64,000 nt of DNA from contig JACJXW010000004.1 of NCBI GenBank assembly GCA_020636405.1, positions 3,770,001 through 3,834,000 of the forward strand, written 5' to 3'. Positions 16,847-25,500 of the stretch are shown piece after piece (position 1 is the first letter of the stretch; each line of letters starts with the position of its first letter). A program made the position numbers and the translations under genes. The stretch comes from Lewinellaceae bacterium (GTDB lineage: Bacteria; Bacteroidota; Bacteroidia; Chitinophagales; Saprospiraceae). The notes beneath the pieces are model-generated. The model saw nothing but the letters and a program-made list of their open reading frames with translations. It was not told the origin of the DNA and did not search any database.

Positions 16847-18129
16847 GGCTTAAACTTTTTATAAGGTTTGTGCAACACGACCTTCAGGATGTTGAAGTTA
16901 TAAAAGGCCGCGGAAAGCAACAACAGTAGCCCTCCGGCGCTGATCAGCCCGGGCCGCTGCAGCAGGATGCCGGCCAGCAGCACGGAAAAGCCGGCGGCGA
17001 AAGCCCACAACTGGATATTGGCCGCTCTTTCCGAATACAAATCTCTGGGTAATGGCGTTTTGCCCTTCCCAACGAGGCTCCGGTATACCTTCAGCCAGAC
17101 GATGAACGGCAGTGTTTTGTATGTTTGCCCCATGATGAGAGCGGTAATAAAACCTAGTAACAGCGCGGCGCCGTAAGCAATGGCGGCAGGCGCCGTAATG
17201 TTTTTCAAAAAACCTGCCGGCAGGGAAAGCACTACCACCAGCACGAGCGGGAGCAAAAGCAAAACAAAGGCCAGGGCCGACTGCTTCATGCCAATGTCGA
17301 GCTGCTTTTTTACCCTTTTCCGGTAGGCCTCCCAGAGGAAGGACAGAAATAAAAGCAGCCCGGCCACTACGCCTGCGATGCCGGCCAGGACGCCCGGGCG
17401 CCATTGCAACCCCAGCGCCAGGATGCCTGCCAGCAACCCGCCGTTGACCGCGTAATAGGCCAGGTGCAGCTTGCGGCTATCCAGCCCGTGCGACACCATG
17501 AACATGGGCAGCAGCCGGCTGCCCACTCCCATGATCAACTGAATGAACCAACCCACGATGCCGGCATGGGCGTGCAGTTTCAGTAACTCGAGGTGGGGCG
17601 TACTCAGGAATGCATGGCGGAGGTTGAAGGCCAGGGTAGCGCCCGCCGCCACCGTAAACACCAGCCAAAGCACTGCCGTGAGGATGAAGTCCTGCTCCAC
17701 CGTCTTCTTGGTAGAACGCCGGGCGGTGGCCATCACGTTGATGCTGAAGAGCAGCACGGCCGTTATGGCCAGCAGGGCGGAAACATGCATCAGGGCATCC
17801 AGCTGGAACCGCCAGAACATCACGGCCAGCAGAACGGCGGCCAGCCCCAGCAATACGAAGGCGGCGGCGGCCAGGCGCTCGCTGTACAACTTCACTTCCA
17901 TAACCACGGGAATGAGCTGATACAGGGCGCCAAAAATGACCATGGTGATCCAGCCTAATGCCAACAGATGCGCGATGGCCAGCAACTTCGGATTGAAATA
18001 ATGCCCGATGAAGGCTTCAGGAAAAAGAGAGATCAGCCCGGTCGCGGCCAGCCAGGTAAATCCCCCGAATATGAAGTGCGGGACGACCAATGAGGGGGAA
18101 GGAGCGTTCTGGCTAGCTATCTGCGCCAC
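16843..18129 (-). CDS. Polytopic membrane protein, NnrS / haem-copper subunit I-like
   Basis: 428 residues with about 12 membrane helices and a GTG start. Several histidines sit at helix positions: VPHFIFGG, IAHLLALGW, LMHVSALL, LKLHAHAGIVGW and MVSHGLD. The pattern resembles NnrS and small cbb3 subunit I-like proteins found in NO gene clusters. NnrS is a haem protein that protects against NO, but identity with it is not certain here. It starts one base after the DUF2249 gene stop and overlaps the DUF59 start, so all are co-translated. Haem binding is inferred from the histidines. Confidence 0.65.
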   Translation of the reverse strand: MAQIASQNAPSPSLVVPHFIFGGFTWLAATGLISLFPEAFIGHYFNPKLLAIAHLLALGWITMVIFGALYQLIPVVMEVKLYSERLAAAAFVLLGLAAVLLAVMFWRFQLDALMHVSALLAITAVLLFSINVMATARRSTKKTVEQDFILTAVLWLVFTVAAGATLAFNLRHAFLSTPHLELLKLHAHAGIVGWFIQLIMGVGSRLLPMFMVSHGLDSRKLHLAYYAVNGGLLAGILALGLQWRPGVLAGIAGVVAGLLLFLSFLWEAYRKRVKKQLDIGMKQSALAFVLLLLPLVLVVVLSLPAGFLKNITAPAAIAYGAALLLGFITALIMGQTYKTLPFIVWLKVYRSLVGKGKTPLPRDLYSERAANIQLWAFAAGFSVLLAGILLQRPGLISAGGLLLLLSAAFYNFNILKVVLHKPYKKFKP

Positions 18130-18130
18130 A

Positions 18131-18949
18131 CTACCGGTGAATTAACATTTTCACATCCCCTTCCCCCAACTCGGCAATCCAGGTTTTATACCCGCGCTCT
18201 TCCAACTCGGGCAAAAGGTATTGCGGAGTTTTCTTGTGATGGACGAACAGCCCGCCGCCTTCCGGCAGATCCCCAAGTTCATTGAGAATAGAAACCAGGG
18301 GTAGAGGCATCTCCAGATCGCGCACATCCACCTTGCGGCAGCAGTGCTCATAAACGGCCCGCTGCGCACTCAATGCATCCATAGAAACGCGGAATAGCCA
18401 ATTTCCATCCGGCTTTTCTTCCTGCGCCTCCGCCACTTTCAGAAAAAAGGTATGCACTGCGCCGCCTTCCGCTCTGGTGAAACTGCCATAGCCCTTTTTC
18501 CGGAGTATCTTGATGAGCGGCGCCGGTTCGAAGGAGTTGACTACTTCGAGTGCCTGCCCTTCCGGAAGGGTTTTCAGCGCGTCCATGATCGTCTGGAAGG
18601 GGTCGGCGCCACCCTCCAGGACAGGCCGGACGTCGAGCGCCTGTACCCTTCCGGACTGCACGGCGGCCATTACCTCATCATCCGCTCGTGCCGGCGCTTC
18701 CGGCGCAGGTGGATGCGCTGCCGGCACTTCGGCATCAAAGCCGATGACCCGCAGTTTTTCCAGAATATCCTGTGCCGAACACCCGCCGATGCGGGCAGCG
18801 TCTTCCACCGTAACCCTCGGCGCCAGCACCCTGCGCAGTATCGGATTGCGCAGTTTGTTGAAATGCGGGTTGATGGAGGCGATGGCTTCAATGGCCTCGC
18901 TGTTGTGCTTGAGGATGGCCGATATCCTCGTTTGGTTGTTGATCTTCAT
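18131..18949 (-). CDS. DUF1858-like plus two DUF2249 domains protein
   Basis: 272 residues without a signal peptide. Residues about 25-70 resemble the DUF1858/ScdA-N helical domain (VTVEDAARIGGCSAQDILEKL). Residues 103-170 form a first DUF2249 domain (QALDVRPVLEGGADPFQTI) and 205-272 a second (KVDVRDLEMPLPLVSIL). DUF2249 is a TusA/SirA-like fold often found with NO-related genes and with RIC; its biochemical role is not established. Gaps of 12 bases to the RIC gene upstream and one base to the membrane protein downstream place it in the operon. Confidence 0.8.
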   Translation of the reverse strand: MKINNQTRISAILKHNSEAIEAIASINPHFNKLRNPILRRVLAPRVTVEDAARIGGCSAQDILEKLRVIGFDAEVPAAHPPAPEAPARADDEVMAAVQSGRVQALDVRPVLEGGADPFQTIMDALKTLPEGQALEVVNSFEPAPLIKILRKKGYGSFTRAEGGAVHTFFLKVAEAQEEKPDGNWLFRVSMDALSAQRAVYEHCCRKVDVRDLEMPLPLVSILNELGDLPEGGGLFVHHKKTPQYLLPELEERGYKTWIAELGEGDVKMLIHR

Positions 18950-18961
18950 TTTTCCAGGTTT

Positions 18962-19906
18962 TTAGCCCAGAATAGTTGCCTCCATATCCACTGCTTTGGG
19001 AAACAGGATATTGTTTTCCAGGTGGATATGCTGGTGCAGGTCCTGTTCGAACTCATTAAGCTTAGCGTACAGCACCCGGTACGACATGCAGGCATCTTCC
19101 GGCGGGGTGAAGGAATCGCTTAGTTGCCGGATCTCTTCCATGCTCCCGCCGGCGGATTCGTGTTCGGCCTCCATCATTCGAATGGGGTTGGCTATGGTTC
19201 CGAAAGGTGGGCGGGCAACAGGTTTTCCGTCGCGCCGGGCGGCGGCCAGTTGTTTGATGTAGGGGAACAGGATGTGCTCCTCCTTGTGCATGTGCATCTG
19301 CAATTCCTGAGCAACCGCTTCGAAATGGCGGGCGATATCCACCGTTTCCGGATGGCTGTCGCCATGCACGCGGGCCACTTTGGCACTTAGTTCATACAGC
19401 ATGGGTAGCGATTCGGTTACATAGCGATGGTGGGTGGCGACAATGTAGTCAGCCAGGAAATCAGGCTGCCAGCGGTTGTAATCCTGATGGATGGAGCCGC
19501 CCCTTGTCCCGGCATCCGCCAGTTCCTTTTTGACGGTATCCGGGTCGATACCCTTTTTCCGGCAGGCTTCCTCCACCGTGCGTTTGCCGCCGCAACAGTA
19601 ATCGATACCGAATTTGCGGAACACCTCCGCCCTGCGGTAGTCGGCTGCCACCATTTCGCCGACCGTGGCCGGTTTTTCGCTCCCCTCCAGCTTGGTGATG
19701 CGCACCTGCCATACATCAGGCCCCTGCGCCAGATACTCCCAGCCGAATGTCTGCCCGCGTTTCGCGATCATTTGGTAATAAATCGGTTTGGGGTCGTGGT
19801 CGTTGTGGATCACGAAAGCTTCGCCGCCGCTCAGCGCGTCAAACCGGTCGAAGATCGCGGGGTGTTTCAACCTCGGTTCAATTTCGGTTACATTTAATAT
19901 TTCCAT
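18962..19906 (-). CDS. ric: Iron-sulfur cluster repair protein RIC (ScdA/YtfE), DUF2249 fusion
   Basis: A 314-residue di-iron protein that repairs iron-sulfur clusters damaged by NO or oxidants. Residues 1-80 are a DUF2249 domain (IFDRFDALSGGEAFVIHNDHD, PKPIYYQM), an addition compared with E. coli YtfE. Residues about 88-140 are the ScdA N domain with the FGIDYCCGG motif. The rest is a hemerythrin-like four-helix bundle with iron-ligand candidates in ATHHRY, HMHKEEHILFPY, AEHESAGG and HIHLENNILFP. It is the first gene after the Rrf2 regulator (27-base gap) and shares its operator-controlled promoter. Confidence 0.93.
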   Translation of the reverse strand: MEILNVTEIEPRLKHPAIFDRFDALSGGEAFVIHNDHDPKPIYYQMIAKRGQTFGWEYLAQGPDVWQVRITKLEGSEKPATVGEMVAADYRRAEVFRKFGIDYCCGGKRTVEEACRKKGIDPDTVKKELADAGTRGGSIHQDYNRWQPDFLADYIVATHHRYVTESLPMLYELSAKVARVHGDSHPETVDIARHFEAVAQELQMHMHKEEHILFPYIKQLAAARRDGKPVARPPFGTIANPIRMMEAEHESAGGSMEEIRQLSDSFTPPEDACMSYRVLYAKLNEFEQDLHQHIHLENNILFPKAVDMEATILG

Positions 19907-19933
19907 GTCAGCATTTATTTTTAATGAATGTTA

Positions 19934-20359
19934 TTATCGTCTCAGGCAGGCCTCTCCGTCCTCCACCCTCCCGGCCAGATCGGAGATTACCGTATATTCC
20001 AGCATTTCCCGAAGCCCCTCCCGGATGTGCTCGAACTTGTAATGAATAGGGCAGGGGCAGCTGGCATCGCATTTCTTCAGGCCCAGCCCGCAACCGCGGT
20101 AGACATCGGGTCCGTCTATAGCCTTGACGACCCGGGCAAGGTGGGCCTGGCCTCCGCCCATGTCATACCCGCCTCCGGGCCCTTTTGCCGCATGGATGAT
20201 GCCGCTTCGGCTGAGCGTCTGAAGTATCTTGGCCGTAAAGGCTACCGGAGCGTTGGCCTCCCGGGCAATATCCTTCAGGCTCGCCCGCTGCCCCTGTGCA
20301 GATTGCCCGGCGATGTAGATCGCCGCCCGAAGGCCGTATTCACATGCTTTGGAGAACAT
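19934..20359 (-). CDS. Rrf2-family NO-sensing regulator, NsrR-like (copy 1)
   Basis: A 141-residue winged-helix regulator starting at MFSKACEYG (ATG 20359); the upstream Met is not conserved in its paralogue at 42132. Helix-turn-helix residues (SLKDIAREANAPVAFTAKIL) and the KGPGGGY wing are typical of Rrf2. A cysteine group CGLGLKKCDASCPC matches the three iron-sulfur ligands of NsrR/IscR, with one extra Cys. NsrR proteins lose repression when NO attacks the cluster. It leads the ric operon and has the palindrome GGACAAATTTGTCC in its own promoter, which implies autoregulation. Confidence 0.88.
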   Translation of the reverse strand: MFSKACEYGLRAAIYIAGQSAQGQRASLKDIAREANAPVAFTAKILQTLSRSGIIHAAKGPGGGYDMGGGQAHLARVVKAIDGPDVYRGCGLGLKKCDASCPCPIHYKFEHIREGLREMLEYTVISDLAGRVEDGEACLRR

Positions 20360-20376
20360 TGGCAATATTTTTAAGA

Positions 20377-20415
20377 CAAAAATAGCTTAAATTATAATTT
20401 CGGACAAATTTGTCC
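20377..20415 (-). promoter_or_regulatory. Promoter and NsrR-type operator of the NO operon
   Basis: Minus strand: TTTG (20405-20408), 20 bases, TATTTTTG (20377-20384). The palindrome GGACAAATTTGTCC (20402-20415) covers the -33 box, so a bound repressor would exclude polymerase. The same sequence, extended to 16 bases, lies upstream of the haemoglobin gene at 42099, and a variant upstream of the second NsrR-like gene at 42607. Confidence 0.8.
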
Positions 20416-20482
20416 TTATTTTTTGTTTAAAAAAACCTCACTCAGGAGCAGAAGCTGTTTAGGTTTTAGGGCACGGGCCCAA

Positions 20483-21181
20483 ATCATCATTTATACCGCT
20501 TTCCTTTGGGACGGCCGCGTGCAGGGTTCGCTCAAAGACGCCATGCTTTTTGAGGTAAAAGATTTTTTTGGGACGGACCTCAACCGCCTGGAAGCGCACC
20601 CCGATTATCCACGCCTTTTCTACGAGGCCTTCGGAGAAAAAGGCATTACATACGAACGCGCAGCCAGGGCCCTGGCCCAGTTTCAGCGCATCCTGGTTTC
20701 CGGCAATTCAAAATACGACCAGGCGCTGCGCCAGGAACCCGGCGTATTCCTGTTCGATGCGGAAGTGAACGGCTACGAGCTTTTTTTCAGCGAGAGGGGA
20801 GACTGTTTCCACTGCCACGGCGGCATACTGTTTACCGACAACGATTTTCACAACAATGCGCTGGACGCCGGCCCCGAAGTGGGGCTGGGCTGCGTCACCG
20901 GCTCGCCTTATGACATCGGCAAGTTCAAAACGCCCACTTTGCGCAACATTGAGCTGACGGGGCCCTACATGCACGACGGCCGTTACGCCACGCTCGAGGA
21001 AGTGGTTGATTTTTACAGCGAAGGCCTCCATGCTTCTCCCACAGCCGACCCGCTAATGAAGGCGCTTCCTCAGGGCGGCAAACAATTCACTGCTCAGGAA
21101 AAAAGCGACCTGATCGCTTTTTTGAAGACGCTGACGGATACGAGTTATACCGCCAACCCGGCGCTTGCCACTCCTTTTTGA
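20483..21181 (+). pseudogene. Cytochrome c peroxidase, N-terminal haem domain missing
   Basis: The recognisable part begins near FLWDGRVQGSLKD and runs through a single haem motif (CFHCH) and the C-terminal MauG/CCP block (FKTPTLRNIELTGPYMHDGR). Bacterial cytochrome c peroxidases have two haem domains and a signal peptide. Here the first haem domain and signal are absent, and the frame before it has only a TTG with unlikely residues. The break lies within about 70 bases of the NO operon promoter, which suggests the deletion or rearrangement that brought the two together. The fragment is probably inactive. Confidence 0.75.
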
Positions 21182-21213
21182 ATTGGAACTTACGTTTGAC
21201 CTTTAGGCTGCAA

Positions 21214-21432
21214 ACTTGCTGATTGTAACGGATTGCGTAGCTGTTCTTCGAAGCCATTCGGAGACGCTGTTGGGTTACCCAAATTTATTTGGGTTCGGAG
21301 ACGTGTAGTGCCACGTAGCTATTGAAATAGCGTCCGAAGAGGGGGCTACGTCTCCGACGCCAAATAAATTTGGTTCATCCTGTGGAATTTGAAATTATTC
21401 CACAGGGCGCACCGAGGCACACGTCCCGGGGG
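21214..21432. repeat. Hairpin-rich intergenic repeat, related to one at 51305
   Basis: The 328-base gap between the peroxidase remnant and the DUF6660 gene holds several stem-loops: ACCCAAAT/ATTTGGGT (21277-21294), CCAAATAAATTTGG (21360-21373) and CCTGTGGAAT/ATTCCACAGG (21379-21406). Segments GATTGTAACGGATTGCG, TCGGAGACG and AATAAATTTGG recur in the same order at 51315-51379. It is a dispersed non-coding repeat of unknown function; I see no gene in it. Confidence 0.6.
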
Positions 21433-21509
21433 GAGCTACGCAAAACGTTATAATCAGCAAACTTGATATTCTTTTTGAAAAAGGTTACTTTTGGGCAAAA
21501 TTAATCCGG

Positions 21510-21848
21510 TTGAAAACAGCAACACCCACCATCCTGGCCATTTACTTTCTGATACTGGCGTTCCTGCCCTGTGCGGACGCCGCGCAGGCCTGTGTTGCTG
21601 ATGCTCCGGAACATTCGGCTGAAATAACTACCCTGGCCAGCCATACCCATGGCCACCACGGCGAGGGAACTGACCATTGTTCTCCGGTTTGCGTCTGTTC
21701 CTGCTGCGGTTCTTTCCTTTTGCCGGGGCTGAAGCTGGCGCCTCCTGTGCAACAGCGGGAAATCATCGAAGAAGCGCCGCTTGTGCCTGTTCACAGCATA
21801 GAGCGCCTTTACCTACCTTTCGTTTTCCGCCCTCCTATTCCGGCCTGA
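21510..21848 (+). CDS. DUF6660-like small secreted Cys/His-rich protein
   Basis: 112 residues from a TTG start with an N-terminal hydrophobic segment (IYFLILAFLPCADA). The mature part has a His cluster (SHTHGHHGEGTDHC) and a Cys cluster (CSPVCVCSCCGSF), a layout known from DUF6660 proteins that sit just upstream of CusA/CzcA metal pumps in Bacteroidota. A periplasmic metal-binding or sensing role is plausible but unproven. The pump gene starts 665 bases downstream, so co-transcription is uncertain. Confidence 0.7.
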   Translation: MKTATPTILAIYFLILAFLPCADAAQACVADAPEHSAEITTLASHTHGHHGEGTDHCSPVCVCSCCGSFLLPGLKLAPPVQQREIIEEAPLVPVHSIERLYLPFVFRPPIPA

Positions 21849-22513
21849 TCCTTTCCCTTTTGTTTTTCGTGAGCATTTGCCGGTGGGTAAAGGGTAAATG
21901 AATAAGTAGCCGGACAGAATAATTTACTAAAAAATTGGATCGTTCGCGAGCGTCTACAAGACGCGATGCGGGATAATTTGCCAGTCTCTGACTGGCGTAA
22001 ATTGGCAATATTAGCGGCATACGCAAGCCTGCATGCCTTCGCCCTGCTCCGGCAGCCGGAGAGAGACTTTCCAGTTATGCCGCCTCGAGGCACACCTGCC
22101 CACCGTCCGCGTGTCGCCGAAGCTTTAGCGGAGGAGCAAGCCTCGGCGCAGGCGGGGCCTCCCGCGAACATTCCGATTTATTGGCAAATTAAACCTGTCC
22201 TCCTACTTAAGTACCTAAACTCAAATAATCGACACATTTTATGACGGGTTCTTTTCCCGATATCCTTCGTTATTTCTTTCGGCAATAGCGCTGCCTCAAA
22301 AAATGCCTCGGCTATCGAAAAAATAACCTCGTCAAAAATGGCGATTATTTAACTTTATGTACTTACCATTACTTTGTCAAAATTCTGGCAAAATCCCCAA
22401 TGGCTGCAACCGGGTAGAAAATAACAAACAACCTGTTCTCCCACAGGTCATCCAACAACCTTTCCTTTACCTCCGCTCCACTCATGTCATTTTCCAATTA
22501 GAAACCACACCCA
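21849..22513. other. 665-base stretch without a supported gene
   Basis: Between the DUF6660 and CusA genes. A 92-codon plus-strand frame (21966-22244) has low-complexity, unfamiliar translation and no ribosome site; I reject it. The segment 22100-22160 has GC-rich inverted stretches around GGCGCAGGCGGGGC, and the last 200 bases are AT-rich and should hold the promoter of the metal pump. No clear promoter match or operator was found. Confidence 0.5.
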
Positions 22514-25500
22514 ATGATCAATAGAATCATCGTTTTTTCCATAGAGAACAAGCTTCTTATCAGCCTGTTGACGCTCGCCCTTATAGGAGCCGGCCTGTGG
22601 AGCCTGACAAAGGTACCCATCGACGCCGTGCCGGATATCACCAACAACCAGGTGCAGGTGATCACGCAGGCGCCGAACCTGGGTACCGAAGACATCGAGC
22701 AGTTCGTCACCTACCCCGTGGAGGTGGCCATGGCCAACCTGCCGGGAGTGTTAGAGATCCGCTCCGTTTCCCGTTTCGGCCTCTCCGTAGTTACCATCGT
22801 TTTTGAAGACGAGATGGGTACTTACCTGCCCCGCCAGCTGGTCAACGAAAAGCTGGCCATGGTTAAGGAAGAGATCCCGGAAGGCTTCGGCCATTCTTTT
22901 ATGGGGCCTATATCCACAGGCCTCGGTGAAATTTACCAGTACACATTGCAAGTCGACCCTGCTTATCAGGATCAATATTCCGCCAAGAATCTGCGCAGCA
23001 TCCAGGACTGGATCGTGCGCCGGCAGATGGCCATGGTGCCGGGCGTTGTAGAAGTCAACGCCTTCGGCGGCCGGATTAAACAGTATGAGGTGGCCGTCGG
23101 CCCGGATGAACTCCGGGCCATCGGCCTTACCATTACCGATGTGTTCGAGGCACTGGAACAAAACAATCAGAACACTGGCGGCGCTTACATTGAAAAAGAT
23201 CACCAGGCCAACTTCATCCGGGGAGAAGGCCTGGCGCGCAGCATTTCAGATATAGAAAACATCGTGGTGAAAACGGTGGACGGCATCCCCATCCACATTG
23301 CGGATATCGCGAAGGTGCAACTGGGCAGCGCCATTCGCTACGGCGCATTTACCAAAGACGGCCAGGGAGAAGCCGTGGGCGGCATGATCCTGATGCTGAA
23401 AGGCGCCAATTCCAATAAGGTGATCGAAGCGGTAAAAAACCGCATGGCCCAGATCCAGGAGTCGCTACCGGATGGGGTAACGATCGAACCTTTTCTGGAC
23501 CGCAGCGCCCTGATCGCCAGGACCACCGATACCGTCTCCACCAACCTGCTGGAGGGCGCCCTGATCGTCATCTTCGTCCTGGTGTTCCTGCTCGGCAACT
23601 GGCGCGGCGGGCTCATCGTGGCTTCAACGATCCCACTTTCCCTGCTCTTCGCCTTCATCCTGATGAACGCCTTTGGGGTATGGGCCAACCTGATGAGCCT
23701 GGGCGCCATCGACTTCGGCATTATCGTAGACGGAGCGGTGATCATCGTGGAAGGTACGGTATTCCTTATGATACAACACCTGCGCAAAGGCCAAACGCTC
23801 GATGCCGTGCGCCGCGACGAAATAACGTTTACGGCTTCCAGTAAAATGATGAACGCCGCCTTCTTCGGCCAGCTCATCATCCTTATCGTCTTTCTGCCCA
23901 TACTCTTCCTGGAAGGGGTGGAGGGCAAGATGTTCCAGCCTATGGCGCTCACTTTTATGTTTGCCATGCTGGGCGCCATGATCCTTTGCCTGACCTACGT
24001 CCCGATGGTTTCCGCCCTTTTCATCCGGATACGGGAGGAAGGCGGCAAGTCCTGGGGAGGCCGCCTGGTGGCCTGGCTGGAGGACAGGTACGAAAAGGCC
24101 CTCGGAGGCGCGCTGAAAAGATCTCTCGCCGTAATCGTTTCGGCATTGGCCTTATTTGCACTTGCCGTTTTGACTTTCACCCGCATGGGGGGAGAATTTA
24201 TCCCGCAACTGGACGAGGGAGACATCGCTTTCCACATCATACTGAAGCCGGGCAGCGCGCTGTCGGAAAGTATCGAGACGTCCAGCCGGATCGAGCGTAT
24301 CCTCTTGGAAAATTTTCCGGAAGTAGAACACGCCATGACCCGCTTCGGAGTGGCGGAGGTGCCGACCGACCCTATGCCGATGGACATCGGCGATTGTTTT
24401 GCCATACTCAAACCCCAAAAAGAGTGGGTGTCGGCGGAATCCAAAGAAGAACTCATCGAAAAGATGAAGGAGAAGCTTAGTATCGTTCCCGGGGTGAATT
24501 ACGAATTCACCCAGCCCATCGAGATGCGGTTCAATGAACTGCTGACGGGCGTGCGGGAAGACATCGCCGTGAAACTATATGGGGAAAACCTGCAGGTGCT
24601 GGCCGAAAAAGCGGAAGAGATGGGGCGGATCATAGCCACCGTCGAGGGGGTGGGGGATATGAGAGTAGAAGCTACCACCGGCCTTCCCCAGATGACGGTG
24701 AACTACCAGCGGGATGAACTGGCGCAGTACGGCCTGAATGTCAATGACATCAACCAGGCCGTCGAAACGGCCTTTGCCGGCGGCAAAGCCGGGGTGATCT
24801 TTGAAGGAGAAAGGCGCTACAGCCTGGTAGTCCGCCTGGATTCCATTCACCGCACCAACATCGGCGACCTCCGCAACCTGTACATCAATACCCCGGATGG
24901 CGCCCAGATCCCGCTCAAAGAACTGGCGGACATCAGTTATGAGCCCGGCCCCATGCAGGTCAGCCGGGACAATACCAACCGGCGGGTTTACGTGGGCGTG
25001 AACGTGCGGGGTCGCGACGTGAAAACCCTCGTAGAAGAGATCCGGCAGAAGCTGAATACTCAACTCGACTTGCCTCCCGGTTACTACATCCGTTACGGCG
25101 GCGCTTTTGAAAACCTGGAAAGGGCCACCAACCGCCTGCAGCTTGTTGTGCCCATTGCGCTGGCCCTCATTTTTATTCTGATCTTTTTCGCCCTCAGGTC
25201 ATTAACGCAAAGCCTCATGATCTACATGGCCATCCCGCTGGCCGCCATCGGCGGCGTTTTTTCGCTTTGGCTGCGGGATATGCCGTTCAGCATTTCCGCC
25301 GGCGTAGGGTTTATCGTTCTTTTCGGCGTCGCCGTCCTGAACGGCCTGGTATTAATCAGTGGATGGAATGAATTGAAATCGGAAGGAGTGGCGGATCTTA
25401 AAGAGCGCATAATCCAGGGAGCGAGGAGAAGGATACGGCCCATTTTGCTTACTGCCCTCACCGATATACTTGGCTTCCTTCCCATGGCCCTGTCCGGTTC

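Noticed and set aside
21966..22244. 92-codon frame between DUF6660 and CusA genes
   Set aside because: Unfamiliar low-quality translation, GC-rich repeats inside, no start context.
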